From: CAVSUZ01 sp963791885
Lineage (GTDB): Bacteria > Pseudomonadota > Alphaproteobacteria > Acetobacterales > Acetobacteraceae
Length of the DNA: 64,000 bases
Direction: 5' to 3'
Assembly (NCBI GenBank): GCA_963791885.1
Contig: CAWBUL010000005.1
Span: 1,240,001-1,304,000 of the forward strand
The notes below the pieces were generated by a model. It made no database searches and had not been told where the DNA came from. It worked only from the letters and a program-made list of their open reading frames with translations. Below, one piece after another: positions 25,739-34,955 of this stretch (positions are counted from its first letter, which is position 1; each line of letters begins with the position of its first letter). The position numbers were made by a program, and so were the translations under genes.

Positions 25739-26892
25739 CGACATTCGCCGGGTATCACCGTCCGGATGGACGTGTGGGTGTTCGCAACCATCTGCTGGTG
25801 CTGTCGCTGGCCGGTCTGACCGGCCCGACGGCACGCCGCATCGGCAACGCCATCGCCGGTGCGGTCACGGTTGCCTTCCCTTATGGCGGCGGCCTGATCG
25901 GCCGAGATCGCGATGTCTACATCGCCGCCATGCAGGCGCTGACCGCTCATCCGAATGTCGGCGCCACCGTGTTGATCGGCGACAACCCGCCGATCATGGA
26001 GAAGATCGTGACGGCGGCGGAAGCGGCTGGCAAGCCGTGTGCGCATTTCACCATGGATGATTGCGGGCAGGATGCGATCACGCTGACCGAGCGTGCGCTG
26101 CGTGCCGGCGCGGAATTCGCCTACCGGATTTCCGCGCAAGCACGGCAAGCGGCGCCGCTTTCCGCGCTGACATTGGGTTTGGAGTGCGGGCGGTCTGACC
26201 CCAGCTCGGGCCTAGTGGCAAACCCGCTGCTGGGCCTGATGGCCGACCGGTTGGGTGAGGCCGGCGGTGCGGCGATGATCGGTGAGACGACCGAATGGCT
26301 CGGCGCCGAGCATCTTCTGGCGCGTCGGGCACGCACACCGGCGGTCGCGGATGCCGTGCGCAACGCGGCGCTGGCGCGGGAGCAGATGGCGATCGCCGCC
26401 GGCATTGATCTCACCGGCAACAATCCAGGGCCGACCAACATCGCGGCCGGTTTGTCGAGCATCGAGGAGAAGTCGCTGGGCAACATCGCCAAAAGCGGCA
26501 GCCGTCCGATTGAAGGTTTGTTGGCGTATGGGGAAAAGCCTCGTGGACCAGGCATGTGGGTGATGGATGCGGCAGCTTACGCGCCTGAATCACTGACCGG
26601 TTTCGTCCTGGCGGGCGCGCAGATGATGCTGTTCACCACCGGCGTCGGCAACAGTTACGTCAGTGCGGTATCACCGACCATCAAGGTCAGCGCGAATCCG
26701 GAGACTTGCGCGCGGCTGCACCAGCAGCTCGATTTCGACGCCAGTGCCGCCTTCCGCGGGCGTGAGAAACTCGACAAGGCGGCGGACAGATTGATGGAAC
26801 AGATCGTTGCCGTCGCCTCCGGCCACGCGACATGGGGTGAGATCATGCTCGAGGGGGGCGAGACGGTGAGCAGGTTCGGGGCGGCGCTGTGA
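25735..26892 (+). CDS. UxaA-family lyase, large subunit (altronate/galactarate dehydratase or SuyB-like)
   Basis: A 385-residue protein matching the C-terminal (catalytic) part of the altronate/galactarate dehydratase family: it opens with GYHRPDGRVGVRNHLLVLSL and has LGLECGRSDPSSGLVANPLL and MLFTTGVGNSYVSAVSPTIK. The family removes water, or sulfite in (2R)-sulfolactate sulfo-lyase SuyAB, from a C-O/C-S bond next to a carboxylate, with a metal cofactor. The N-terminal SAF domain is a separate downstream gene, as in SuyAB and some split UxaA enzymes. The HxxGC-type cluster motif I would expect early in the protein is not evident; FPYGGGLIGRDRD stands there. Confidence 0.87.
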   Translation: MTTFAGYHRPDGRVGVRNHLLVLSLAGLTGPTARRIGNAIAGAVTVAFPYGGGLIGRDRDVYIAAMQALTAHPNVGATVLIGDNPPIMEKIVTAAEAAGKPCAHFTMDDCGQDAITLTERALRAGAEFAYRISAQARQAAPLSALTLGLECGRSDPSSGLVANPLLGLMADRLGEAGGAAMIGETTEWLGAEHLLARRARTPAVADAVRNAALAREQMAIAAGIDLTGNNPGPTNIAAGLSSIEEKSLGNIAKSGSRPIEGLLAYGEKPRGPGMWVMDAAAYAPESLTGFVLAGAQMMLFTTGVGNSYVSAVSPTIKVSANPETCARLHQQLDFDASAAFRGREKLDKAADRLMEQIVAVASGHATWGEIMLEGGETVSRFGAAL

Positions 26893-27191
26893 GGGAGTTG
26901 CGGGAAGAGGTGGATGCGATCCGGCTGTCGCCGGTCGACACCGTGGCCACGATGTTGCGGGCGGTGGCGAAGGGCGAGCGCATCCGGGTGCAGTGCGGTG
27001 AGGCGACGGAAACAGTGGAGGCGCACGAAGCCGTGCCGCTGTGTCACAAGATCAGTGTCGCCGCGATGCGCCCGGGCGAACCGGTGCGGAAATACGGCGA
27101 GGTCATCGGCACAGCGACCGTCGCGATCCCGCTTGGCACCCACGTGCACGTGCACAACATGGTAAGCGGCAAGGCCAAGCGATCGGCATGA
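26889..27191 (+). CDS. SAF-domain small subunit of the UxaA-type lyase (UxaA-N/SuyA-like)
   Basis: A 100-residue SAF domain. It starts at a GTG that overlaps the large-subunit stop. Family residues are clear: AVPLCHKISVAAMRPGEPV, then KYGEVIGTATVAIPLGTHVH and VHNM, which match the altronate dehydratase N-terminal domain. It should bind the large subunit and complete the active site. The gene order is large then small, the reverse of the domain order in single-chain enzymes. Its stop overlaps the MFS gene. Confidence 0.88.
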   Translation: MRELREEVDAIRLSPVDTVATMLRAVAKGERIRVQCGEATETVEAHEAVPLCHKISVAAMRPGEPVRKYGEVIGTATVAIPLGTHVHVHNMVSGKAKRSA

Positions 27192-28516
27192 CCGACGGCC
27201 TGGCCGCGCTCGACGAGCGGGCGCTTTCCCCGCGTCAGCGTTATGCCGCGATCCTTGTGGCACTCGGCGAATTCATCGACGGCTATGATCTGCTTGTCAT
27301 GGGAGCGGCGCTGATTTTCCTGCGCCCGGCATTTAATCTCAGCCCCTCGGCGATTGGCTTACTGGGTGCGGCGAGCTTCCTCGGCGCGATGGCGGGATTG
27401 CTGTTGTTCGGCGATCTCTCGGACCGCCTTGGGCGGCGCGCGATCTTCGTCGCGAACCTGATCTTCTTTGTCGTGTTCTCGATCGCCTCGGCCTTCATTA
27501 CCAGCGCGCCGCAACTTTTTATCACGCGCTTTCTCGTCGGCTTCGGTGTCGGCATGGATATTCCAACCAGCACCGCCTACCTCGCGGAAATCGCTCCGCG
27601 CCGGCAGCGCGGCGCGTTGCTCGGCGCGCTGCCGCAAATCACCTGGATTTTGGGCGCGATGGCATCGACGCTGATCGCCATTCCGCTCGGTGCGATATTC
27701 GGCCCAACCGCGTGGCGCTGGATGTTCGGGTTGGCGGCTGTGCCTGCTTTCCTGGTGCTGCTCGGGCGGCAGGGCCTGCCGGAATCGCCGCGCTGGCTGC
27801 TGGCGCATGGGCGGGTCGAGGAAGCGAAGGAGGCCTTGCGCAGCTTCGGCGTGGAACCCGGGCAACTGACCGCCCAGCGCACCCGAGCGACCTATGGAGA
27901 CCTGTTCCGTCCGCCGTATGGGCGGCGCGTGTTCTGGGCCGGATGCGTGTTCTTCCTGAACTGCCTCTCCGGCCCGATCGCAACCATCGCCACGCCCTAC
28001 GTGCTGCACACGGTGGGCGCGCTCTCCATCTCCGCCACGCTGTGGTTCAGCACGCTGGTCTGGATCACAGGTCTGGTCGGAGCTGTCGGCAGTTTCTTTC
28101 TGATAGACCGTATCGGCCGCCGCCGGTTGACCATGCTCTCGCTCATTCCCGCCAGCATCTGCGCTCTGCTCATGGGGATTTTTGGTGCGCACGACGCGAC
28201 GGTGCTGATTGTCTTCTTCTTCGCCTTCAGCTTCTTCAACTGGCTGGGGGCACCGTCGCTGCAATGGGCATGGTCGAGCGAACTGTTCCCCACCGAACTG
28301 CGCGGACGCTCCCAGGGTGTGTGCAATGCGGTCTGCCGGCTGGCGATTTCGATCAACATCTTCCTGGTGCCGGTCGCGCTCGCCAGCATCGGCTTCACCG
28401 CCTTCCTGGTGCTGCTGTCGATCCCGCTTTTCGCCTATGCGGCCATCGTCGCGAAGATCGGCATGTTCGAAAGCACTGGCCAGCAGCTGGAGGCGTTGTC
28501 CGAAATCAGCTCTTGA
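27188..28516 (+). CDS. MFS transporter (sugar/organic acid:H+ symporter type)
   Basis: A 442-residue, 12-helix transporter starting at the ATG that overlaps the SAF stop. The MFS signature FGDLSDRLGRRAIF follows helix 2, ESPRWLLAHGRVEEAKEAL matches the sugar-porter central loop, and FLIDRIGRRRLTMLSL is the second-half repeat of the signature. SELFPTELRGRSQGV is typical of the aromatic acid/sugar porter groups. It is the last gene of the operon; it could import a second substrate or export a product. Its 3' end overlaps the convergent ridA-like gene by 11 bases. Confidence 0.9.
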   Translation: MTDGLAALDERALSPRQRYAAILVALGEFIDGYDLLVMGAALIFLRPAFNLSPSAIGLLGAASFLGAMAGLLLFGDLSDRLGRRAIFVANLIFFVVFSIASAFITSAPQLFITRFLVGFGVGMDIPTSTAYLAEIAPRRQRGALLGALPQITWILGAMASTLIAIPLGAIFGPTAWRWMFGLAAVPAFLVLLGRQGLPESPRWLLAHGRVEEAKEALRSFGVEPGQLTAQRTRATYGDLFRPPYGRRVFWAGCVFFLNCLSGPIATIATPYVLHTVGALSISATLWFSTLVWITGLVGAVGSFFLIDRIGRRRLTMLSLIPASICALLMGIFGAHDATVLIVFFFAFSFFNWLGAPSLQWAWSSELFPTELRGRSQGVCNAVCRLAISINIFLVPVALASIGFTAFLVLLSIPLFAYAAIVAKIGMFESTGQQLEALSEISS

Positions 28517-28967
28517 GGAGCAGGATTGCCTCGATCTCGACGGAGATACCGCCCGGCAGACTTCCCATGCCGACAGCGGAGCGTGCCGGCCGTCCGTTTT
28601 CGCCGAACAGTTCGACGAACAGGTTCGTGCAGCCGTCGATCACCTTCGGGTGGTCGCCGAATTCCGGCACCGCGTTGACCATGCCCAGCACCTTCAGCAC
28701 GGTATCCACGCGATCCAGCGACCCCGTCGCCAGGCGCGTGTTCACCAGCAGGTTCAGCGCGCAGAGCCGTGCCGCTTCGACCGCTTGCTCGACGCTGACC
28801 GCCCCGCCGACTTTGCCGGTGATCATCGACCCGTCCGCCCGCCGCGGCCCGACACCGGACAGGAACAGGATGTTGCCCGCGAGGCGATAAGGCACGTAGG
28901 TACCCATGGGCTTCGGCGGCGGCGGCAGGGTCAAACCGAGCGTGGTCAGGCGTTCTTCAATGGACAT
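28506..28967 (-). CDS. RidA-family (YjgF/YER057c) protein
   Basis: A 153-residue RidA homolog; the ATG at 28967 begins MSIEERLTTLGLTLPPPPKP, and the upstream open frame is unrelated. Segments YVPYRLAGNILFLSGVGPRR, AARLCALNLLVNTRLATGSL and VEIEAILLLKS follow the family. The group that begins with LPPPP is a long subfamily whose conserved Arg for enamine/imine hydrolysis I cannot place with certainty. It is the last gene of the ten-gene operon, four bases after the amidase, so it may clear a reactive imine or enamine made in that pathway. Confidence 0.88.
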   Translation of the reverse strand: MSIEERLTTLGLTLPPPPKPMGTYVPYRLAGNILFLSGVGPRRADGSMITGKVGGAVSVEQAVEAARLCALNLLVNTRLATGSLDRVDTVLKVLGMVNAVPEFGDHPKVIDGCTNLFVELFGENGRPARSAVGMGSLPGGISVEIEAILLLKS

Positions 28968-28971
28968 CGTG

Positions 28972-30378
28972 CTATTCCCAGGTGGGTTTGCGATCGGCCC
29001 AAGGCTGCGCTTGTTCGAACGCCGCGGCAACTTGGAGCAGGCGCGCGTCGGAGCCCATCGGTCCGACAAGCTGGATCGCTACCGGCATGCCGTCACGATC
29101 GAAACCGGCCGGCAGGCTGATCGCGGGGTTGCCGGTCAGGTTGAATGGCATTGTGTACGGATACCAGGACGCACGGATGTTCTCGACCGGTGTGCCGTCG
29201 ATCTCGATCCGGCCGAAGAAATCCTGATCGATCGGCAACGCCGCGCGCGACAGCGTCGGCATCGCGACGATGTCGCAGCTCTCGAACCAGGATTGCACCT
29301 GGCGATACAGGCGGGTGCGGGCAAAGATGGCTTCGTATAATTCGGCGGCCGAGGTCGCGGCGATCGCATCCATCTGGCGCACGAAGGTGGGACACATGAT
29401 GGCGCGGTGCTGCGCCAGATGGTGTCCGAACTGCGCCATGCGGTACGCGCCGTTGTTGACGAACCACAGACGCTCCGGGTTTTCGAACGGCGCAGTGTGT
29501 TCGGTGACTTCGGCGCCGAGTGTGCGCAATGTCGTCAGGGATGCTTCGCACGCCGCCAGTATATCGGTCGCGACGGCGGTGTTGCCGAGGCGCGCGCGCC
29601 AGGCAATGTGGAGGCCGCGCAGATTGTCCGGCGCCTCGACGTCGAAAGCCGGCTGCCACCGCGCGGTGGTCAGCGGATCATGCGCCTCGGGCCCCGCCAT
29701 CGCATCCAGCATCAGCGCGGTGTCGCGCACCGTGCGTGTCATCGGCGTGATGTAGGAGATATTGCCGAACCCGTCCTGCGCGTATTCCTGCGGCACAACG
29801 CCCAGGCCCTGCTTGAAGCCAACAACGCCGTTGCAGGCCGCGGGGATGCGCGTTGACCCGCCGCCATCGGTCGCCACCGCGATCGGCACGATGCCGGCAG
29901 CGACGGCGACCGCCGACCCGCCGCTTGAACCGCCCGAGGTGCGATCGGCGCGCCAGGCATTGCGCGTACGGCCGAACAGTGGCGCCTGGGTCAGGCATTG
30001 CTGGCCGAATTCCGGCGTCGTTGTCTTGCCGACAACGATCGCCCCGGCGCGCTTCAGCCGCCGCACGACCTCTGCGTCCTGCTCCGGCACGTGGTCCTTG
30101 AAGATCAATGATCCCCAGGTCGTCCTGATGCCTTCAGTGGGCACCAGGTCCTTCACTGCGAGGGGAACGCCATGCAGCGGCCCCAGTGCCTCCCCCGCCA
30201 TCACCGCCCGTTCCGCTACGCGCGCCTGCTCCATCGCCTGATCACCCGCGATGGTGATGAAGGTGTTGAACACAGGCTGGCTGCGCTCGATCCGCGCCAG
30301 CGCGTTGCGCACAACCTCCACCGGCGAAATCGACCGCGCACGAATTTGTCCCGCGAGTTCCGCCGCGCTGGCGATCAT
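28972..30378 (-). CDS. Amidase (amidase-signature family)
   Basis: A 468-residue amidase. The Ser-cisSer-Lys triad is visible: the Lys in PLAVKDLVPTEGIRTTWGS, the cis-Ser in ATDGGGSTRIPA, and the nucleophile Ser in the GGSSGGSAVAVAAG loop. The family hydrolyses amides or carbamates to acid plus ammonia or amine. It overlaps the acyl-CoA dehydrogenase gene by four bases. With the transporter and dehydrogenase of the same operon it suggests use of an amide-containing compound. Substrate unknown. Confidence 0.93.
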   Translation of the reverse strand: MIASAAELAGQIRARSISPVEVVRNALARIERSQPVFNTFITIAGDQAMEQARVAERAVMAGEALGPLHGVPLAVKDLVPTEGIRTTWGSLIFKDHVPEQDAEVVRRLKRAGAIVVGKTTTPEFGQQCLTQAPLFGRTRNAWRADRTSGGSSGGSAVAVAAGIVPIAVATDGGGSTRIPAACNGVVGFKQGLGVVPQEYAQDGFGNISYITPMTRTVRDTALMLDAMAGPEAHDPLTTARWQPAFDVEAPDNLRGLHIAWRARLGNTAVATDILAACEASLTTLRTLGAEVTEHTAPFENPERLWFVNNGAYRMAQFGHHLAQHRAIMCPTFVRQMDAIAATSAAELYEAIFARTRLYRQVQSWFESCDIVAMPTLSRAALPIDQDFFGRIEIDGTPVENIRASWYPYTMPFNLTGNPAISLPAGFDRDGMPVAIQLVGPMGSDARLLQVAAAFEQAQPWADRKPTWE

Positions 30379-31577
30379 CGCTTTTTCTCCTCGTCAAGCG
30401 CCGCGCGGCCTATCATCCCCAGCGCCAGGTCGTCCTGCGGCGGCTGGAACAGCCCACCGCGGGCATCGCGGAAATACCGCTCCAGTGGCAGCCCGCGTGT
30501 CATGCTGAACCCACCAGCCACGCGGAGTGCGGTTTCCGTCACGGCGCAGGCCGCATTGGTGCACATATACTTCGCCGTTGCGATCGCCGGTGCCAAAGCC
30601 TCAGCCGAGGCCGTTGCCGCCAGCGAGGCGCGCGCCGTATCGTGCAGCACCGTCCGCGCGGCATGCAGCTTCACCTGCATATCACCGATCCATTGCTGGA
30701 TATGCGCCGCGGTGGCGATCGGCTTGCCCAGTGCCGCGGGCACGCGGTTGTTGGCGTAATGCGCGGCGGAATCCAGCGCGGCCTGTCCGATCCCGAGATA
30801 CACGGCCGAGAGCGGCAGATTCCATCCGCTCACGCCCTGCTTCCTGCGTTCCCCGCCAACTTTCACGCGCTCCACGATGCGGTGATCGGGCACGAAAACC
30901 CGGTCGTAGTTCACGGCGTAATTGCCGCAACCGCGCAAGCCTAGCGCACCCGACCACGTATCCTCCAGCGACAGTCCCTCCGAGCCAGACTCAACGATCG
31001 CGCTGACCAGTTCGCCGTCCGGCGCGTCGTTGCTCGGCGGCAGCACCACCGCGGTGGACAGGAAGCGCAGCACGGGTGCGCCGGTGACAAAGATCTTGCG
31101 CCCGCTTACATGCCATCCGCCATCGGCGCGTTCGCCTGTCATGCCCGGCAGCCCGCCGCGCGAGATACTGCCCAGCTCCGCTTCCGTCACGCAGTTGTTG
31201 ATGGTGCCGCCCTCGCGAGCGATCGTCGCCTCGATCTCCTGCAGCACATCATCCGGCCAGGCGTTGCTGTCGTGCACCCGGCCGAGCAGCGCGAAATGCA
31301 TGCCGGTGACAAGCGCCGTGGAGGCATCGCCGCGCGCCAGCACTTCTTGCGCCAGCACCATGTCGAACACGTCGGCACCCTGGCCGCCCGCATGCGGTGG
31401 CAAAGCCAGCCGCAGATACCCGGCCTCATGCAGGTCGCGAAAATTCTCATACGGGAACACCGACTCGACATCGTTCTTCGCCGCGCGTTCGGCGAAGCGC
31501 GCCGCCAGCCTGCCGGCCAGTTCCATGATTTCGTGTTGCCGCTCGGTGAAGCGGTGCAGTCCGGGCATGTGCATCAA
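30375..31577 (-). CDS. Acyl-CoA dehydrogenase-family flavoprotein
   Basis: A 400-residue protein of the acyl-CoA dehydrogenase superfamily: an N-terminal helical region (MELAGRLAARFAERAAKNDV), the middle beta domain with VSGRKIFVTGAPVLRFLSTA, and a C-terminal helical domain ending VAGGFSMTRGLPLERYFRDA and RGGLFQPP. The usual catalytic Glu cannot be placed with confidence. Members outside fatty-acid oxidation include flavin monooxygenases that desulfurise or oxidise small compounds, so true CoA-thioester oxidation is not assured. It overlaps both neighbours by four bases. Confidence 0.88.
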   Translation of the reverse strand: MMHMPGLHRFTERQHEIMELAGRLAARFAERAAKNDVESVFPYENFRDLHEAGYLRLALPPHAGGQGADVFDMVLAQEVLARGDASTALVTGMHFALLGRVHDSNAWPDDVLQEIEATIAREGGTINNCVTEAELGSISRGGLPGMTGERADGGWHVSGRKIFVTGAPVLRFLSTAVVLPPSNDAPDGELVSAIVESGSEGLSLEDTWSGALGLRGCGNYAVNYDRVFVPDHRIVERVKVGGERRKQGVSGWNLPLSAVYLGIGQAALDSAAHYANNRVPAALGKPIATAAHIQQWIGDMQVKLHAARTVLHDTARASLAATASAEALAPAIATAKYMCTNAACAVTETALRVAGGFSMTRGLPLERYFRDARGGLFQPPQDDLALGMIGRAALDEEKKR

Positions 31578-32302
31578 AGCAGCCTCTGTGTTTCGCCGCC
31601 CAGATAGGCGTCGCGGATGCGCGGGTCGCGCAGCAGGGTGTTGGCCGGTCCGTGCAGGATAATGCGACCGGTCTGCAGGACGTAGGCGTAATCAGCGATG
31701 CGCAGCGCAAGGCTGGCATTCTGCTCCACCATGAAGACGCTGACGCCTTCCTGGTTGATCGTCTGGATGAGCGCCAGAACGCGATCCACGTACAGCGGCG
31801 ACAGGCCCATCGTCGGCTCATCCATGCAGATCAGGCGCGGGCGGCCCATCAGCGCGCGGGCCATTGCCACCATCTGCTGCTCCCCGCCCGACAAGGTTCC
31901 CGCCGCCTGCTCCAGCCGCTGCTTCACACGGGGAAACAGCTCCAGCACGCGTTCCAGGTCCCGAGCGATTTCGCTGCGGTCGCTGCGTGCATACGCGCCC
32001 ATCAGCAGGTTCTCGCGCCCGGTCATGGTCGCGAACAGCCGACGCGCCTCCGGCACGGAGCCGATGCCGCGCCGGATGATTGCGGGCGTGGGCATGCCGG
32101 TGATGTCCTGATCATCGAAGCGTACGCTTCCGGCACGCGGCTGCAGCAGGCCCAGAATGACCTTCATCGTGGTGGACTTGCCGCTGGCATTGCCGCCGAG
32201 CAGGCAGACGATTTGGCCGGAGTGCACTGACAGGGACAAGCCGAAATGCACCTGCACGGGGCCGTAGAAGGTGTCGATATTCTCCAGGCTCAGCAGGCTC
32301 AT
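31574..32302 (-). CDS. livF: Liv-type ABC transporter ATP-binding protein LivF
   Basis: A 242-residue ATPase: Walker A GGNASGKST (with Asn-Ala-Ser, a variant of the usual GxNGAGK), signature LSGGEQQMVAMARAL, Walker B LICMDEPTMGLSP and VEQNASLALRIADYAYVL, as in LivF. The start overlaps the LivG stop by four bases. The second ATPase of a Liv/HAAT importer with the LivHM fusion below. Confidence 0.93.
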   Translation of the reverse strand: MSLLSLENIDTFYGPVQVHFGLSLSVHSGQIVCLLGGNASGKSTTMKVILGLLQPRAGSVRFDDQDITGMPTPAIIRRGIGSVPEARRLFATMTGRENLLMGAYARSDRSEIARDLERVLELFPRVKQRLEQAAGTLSGGEQQMVAMARALMGRPRLICMDEPTMGLSPLYVDRVLALIQTINQEGVSVFMVEQNASLALRIADYAYVLQTGRIILHGPANTLLRDPRIRDAYLGGETQRLL

Positions 32303-33123
32303 GCGACGGCTTCGCCGACTTCGGCGTGACCGAGATAGGCCTCGATCACAGCCGGTTCGCGCCGCACCACCGCGGGTGGCCCCTCGGCAATCTTCGCGCC
32401 CTCATCCATCACGACAACTCGGTCCGAGAGCTGCATGACCATGTCCAGCTTGTGCTCGATCAGCAGGATCGACAGTCCGCGCTGTTTCAGGGATTGGATC
32501 AGACGCAACATCTCGGCGGTTTCAGATTCATTCATGCCGGCCGTCGGTTCGTCGAGCAGCAGCAGAGTGGGCCGCAGCATCAGCGCGCGGGCGATCTCGA
32601 CGCGCCGCCGGTTGGCATAGGATAGGCTGTGCGCGGGATGATCCAGTCGCGGCAACAGCCTGTCACCGAACAGTGCCAGGATCTCCCGCAGTTCTGCTTC
32701 AAGCTCCGCGTTCTGCCGGCGCACCGCGCCCGATCCTGCCAGCGCACGCGCCAGCTCGATGGCTGGTCCGATGAGCGGCGGCAGCCCACGTCGTTCCACC
32801 AACCGCGTGTGCGCCCCGATCAGCGCGTTGTCGCGCACTGTCAGTGTGGGGAAGACGCGACCGTGCTGGAACGTCCGCGCAAGACCCAGCGCCGCGATAC
32901 GCTCCGGCCGCAAACCGGCGATGTCCTGACCGCTCAACACGATCCGGCCGGCATCGGGGCGATCGTGTCCGGTGATCAGGTTAAACAGCGTCGTCTTGCC
33001 GGCACCATTGGGGCCGATCACCGACAGCAGCTCGCCATCGTCCAGGTGCAGGTCGAGCGCATTCACCGCCGTGATGCCGCCGAACCGGCGCGTCAGACCA
33101 CTTGTCTGCAGCAGCGGGTTCAT
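32299..33123 (-). CDS. livG: Liv-type ABC transporter ATP-binding protein LivG
   Basis: A 274-residue ATPase: Walker A GPNGAGKTT, GLARTFQHGRVFPTLTV, a degenerate signature LSYANRRRVEIARAL that is normal for LivG, Walker B LLLLDEPTAGMNESE and IEHKLDMVMQLSDR. It overlaps the LivHM fusion and LivF genes by four bases on either side. Confidence 0.93.
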   Translation of the reverse strand: MNPLLQTSGLTRRFGGITAVNALDLHLDDGELLSVIGPNGAGKTTLFNLITGHDRPDAGRIVLSGQDIAGLRPERIAALGLARTFQHGRVFPTLTVRDNALIGAHTRLVERRGLPPLIGPAIELARALAGSGAVRRQNAELEAELREILALFGDRLLPRLDHPAHSLSYANRRRVEIARALMLRPTLLLLDEPTAGMNESETAEMLRLIQSLKQRGLSILLIEHKLDMVMQLSDRVVVMDEGAKIAEGPPAVVRREPAVIEAYLGHAEVGEAVA

Positions 33124-34946
33124 ACCGTGCCCAGCAGTCCTTGCGGACGGAACCGTATCATCAGTACCAGCACTGCGCCGTAGATCAGCATCCGGTAGTC
33201 GGCAGTGAAGCGGAACACCTCCGGCAACGCGATCAGCGCCACAGCACCGATAATGGCCCCTGCGATGTTCCCCAATCCGCCCAGGATGACCATGGTCAGC
33301 GCCAGGATGGAAATCTGCGACGTGAATGTCTCGTAGTTGATGTACGAATAAAGATGCGCGGTGATCGCCCCGCTGATGCCCGCGGCGAACCCGCCGACAG
33401 CGAAGGCCAGCCCCTTGTACCGTCCCAACGCGATCCCATAAGACCGCGCGGCTATATCGTCATCGCGAATCGCCCGGAAGGTGCGGCCCAGATGGGAATG
33501 CAGCAGGCGGACCTGTATCGCGGCCAGGATCGCCAGCATCGCCAGCGACGCCCAGTAGGCGCCGGCGGGTGAATCGAGCGGGATCGGCCCCAGCGACAGC
33601 GGCGGAATGGCGGTCAGCCCCATAGGCCCGCGCGTCAGCCCGTCCCAGTTCAGGATGATCAGCCCGACGATCTCGCCCACACCCAAGGTTGCGATCGAAA
33701 CGTAATGGCCGCGCAGCCGGAAGGCTGGCGCGATGAGCGCCGTGCCCAATAATGCGGTGATGACGCCCGCCGCCAGCACCGCGGCCCAAACCGGCACGGA
33801 CAGATCCATCGCCAGCAACGCCGACGCGTAGGCACCGATCGCCAGCAGCCCGGCATGTCCCAAAGAGATCTGACCGATCGTGCCCGCCACCAGCGTCAGG
33901 CTCAGCGCCAGGATCGCATAGAGCCAACCATTGGTCAGCACTTGCAGCACATAGGCACTGGCCGGCGTGAAGGGCAACGCAGCCGCCCCGACCGCCGCCA
34001 CCGCAATAAGCCAGCGCGGCACAGCCCAGGCTCGGCCGGGCGCGATGAACGTGCCGGTCAGAGGCTCCGGCGGCGCCGATCGGCCACGCGCAAACAAGCC
34101 GTTCGGCCGCAGCACAAGGATCGCCAGCAGCAGCACATAGGCGAACAGGTTGCGGTAGGACGAGCCGAACAGCGCGACGCCGTAGCTCTCGATCAACCCC
34201 AGCAGAAGGCTGCCCGCAATCGCACCGGGGACATTGCCCATGCCGCCGATCACTAGCGCGACCACGCCTTTCAGCGTCGCCTGGAAGCTCATCGCCGTGT
34301 CGATCTGGTTGTAGTACATGCCGACCAGCATGCCGGACAGGCCACCGAGCGCCGCGGCAATCGCAAACACGGCCTGGTTCACCGCATCGGTATCCACGCC
34401 CATCTGCCGCGCCGCGTCGCGATCGAGTGCGGTGGCGCGTACCGCCCAGCCCAGCTTGGAAAACCGCAGGAAACTCCACAGCACCGCGGCAGCAACGATC
34501 CCGATGCCGGCGATCAGCAGATCGAGTGCGCCGATCGTGCCGCCGCCCACCTGAAGCCGCCAATGCGGCAGCGGATTGGGCAAGGCGCGCGGATCGGGTG
34601 AGAAAATTAGCTGCACCGCCTGGTCCAGCATGAAGCTGATGCCGATCGTCGCCAGCAGCGGCGCGATGCGTGCGGAACCGGCCAGAGGCCGCAGCCCGAT
34701 GCGCTCGATCAGCATGCCCAGCGCCGCCGAGCCGGCCATGACGATCAGCATCGTCACCGGCAGCGGCGTGTGCAGATACGTCACGCAGGTCCAACCGATA
34801 TAGGCTCCGACCATGTAGATCGAGCCTTGGGCAAAGTTGATCAGGTGAGAGACACCGAAGATCAGCGCCAACCCGACCGCCAGCAGCGCGTAGATATTGC
34901 CGACGATCAGCCCGTTGACGGTGTAATCAATCCACGAACCCATCAA
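33120..34946 (-). CDS. LivH-LivM fusion permease
   Basis: A 608-residue membrane protein joining both permease subunits of a Liv-type importer. Residues 1 to about 290 are LivH (FGVSHLINFAQGSIYMVGAY, GGMGNVPGAIAGSLLLGLIE); from about 310 it is LivM (AILALSLTLVAGTIGQISLG, HAGLLAIGAYASALLAM, ILGGLGNIAGAIIGAVALIA). About 16-18 membrane segments are expected. A fused pair fixes the 1:1 ratio of the channel halves. The start is one of two adjacent ATGs, nine bases after the binding-protein stop. Confidence 0.93.
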   Translation of the reverse strand: MMGSWIDYTVNGLIVGNIYALLAVGLALIFGVSHLINFAQGSIYMVGAYIGWTCVTYLHTPLPVTMLIVMAGSAALGMLIERIGLRPLAGSARIAPLLATIGISFMLDQAVQLIFSPDPRALPNPLPHWRLQVGGGTIGALDLLIAGIGIVAAAVLWSFLRFSKLGWAVRATALDRDAARQMGVDTDAVNQAVFAIAAALGGLSGMLVGMYYNQIDTAMSFQATLKGVVALVIGGMGNVPGAIAGSLLLGLIESYGVALFGSSYRNLFAYVLLLAILVLRPNGLFARGRSAPPEPLTGTFIAPGRAWAVPRWLIAVAAVGAAALPFTPASAYVLQVLTNGWLYAILALSLTLVAGTIGQISLGHAGLLAIGAYASALLAMDLSVPVWAAVLAAGVITALLGTALIAPAFRLRGHYVSIATLGVGEIVGLIILNWDGLTRGPMGLTAIPPLSLGPIPLDSPAGAYWASLAMLAILAAIQVRLLHSHLGRTFRAIRDDDIAARSYGIALGRYKGLAFAVGGFAAGISGAITAHLYSYINYETFTSQISILALTMVILGGLGNIAGAIIGAVALIALPEVFRFTADYRMLIYGAVLVLMIRFRPQGLLGTV

Positions 34947-34955
34947 ACCCTGCGA

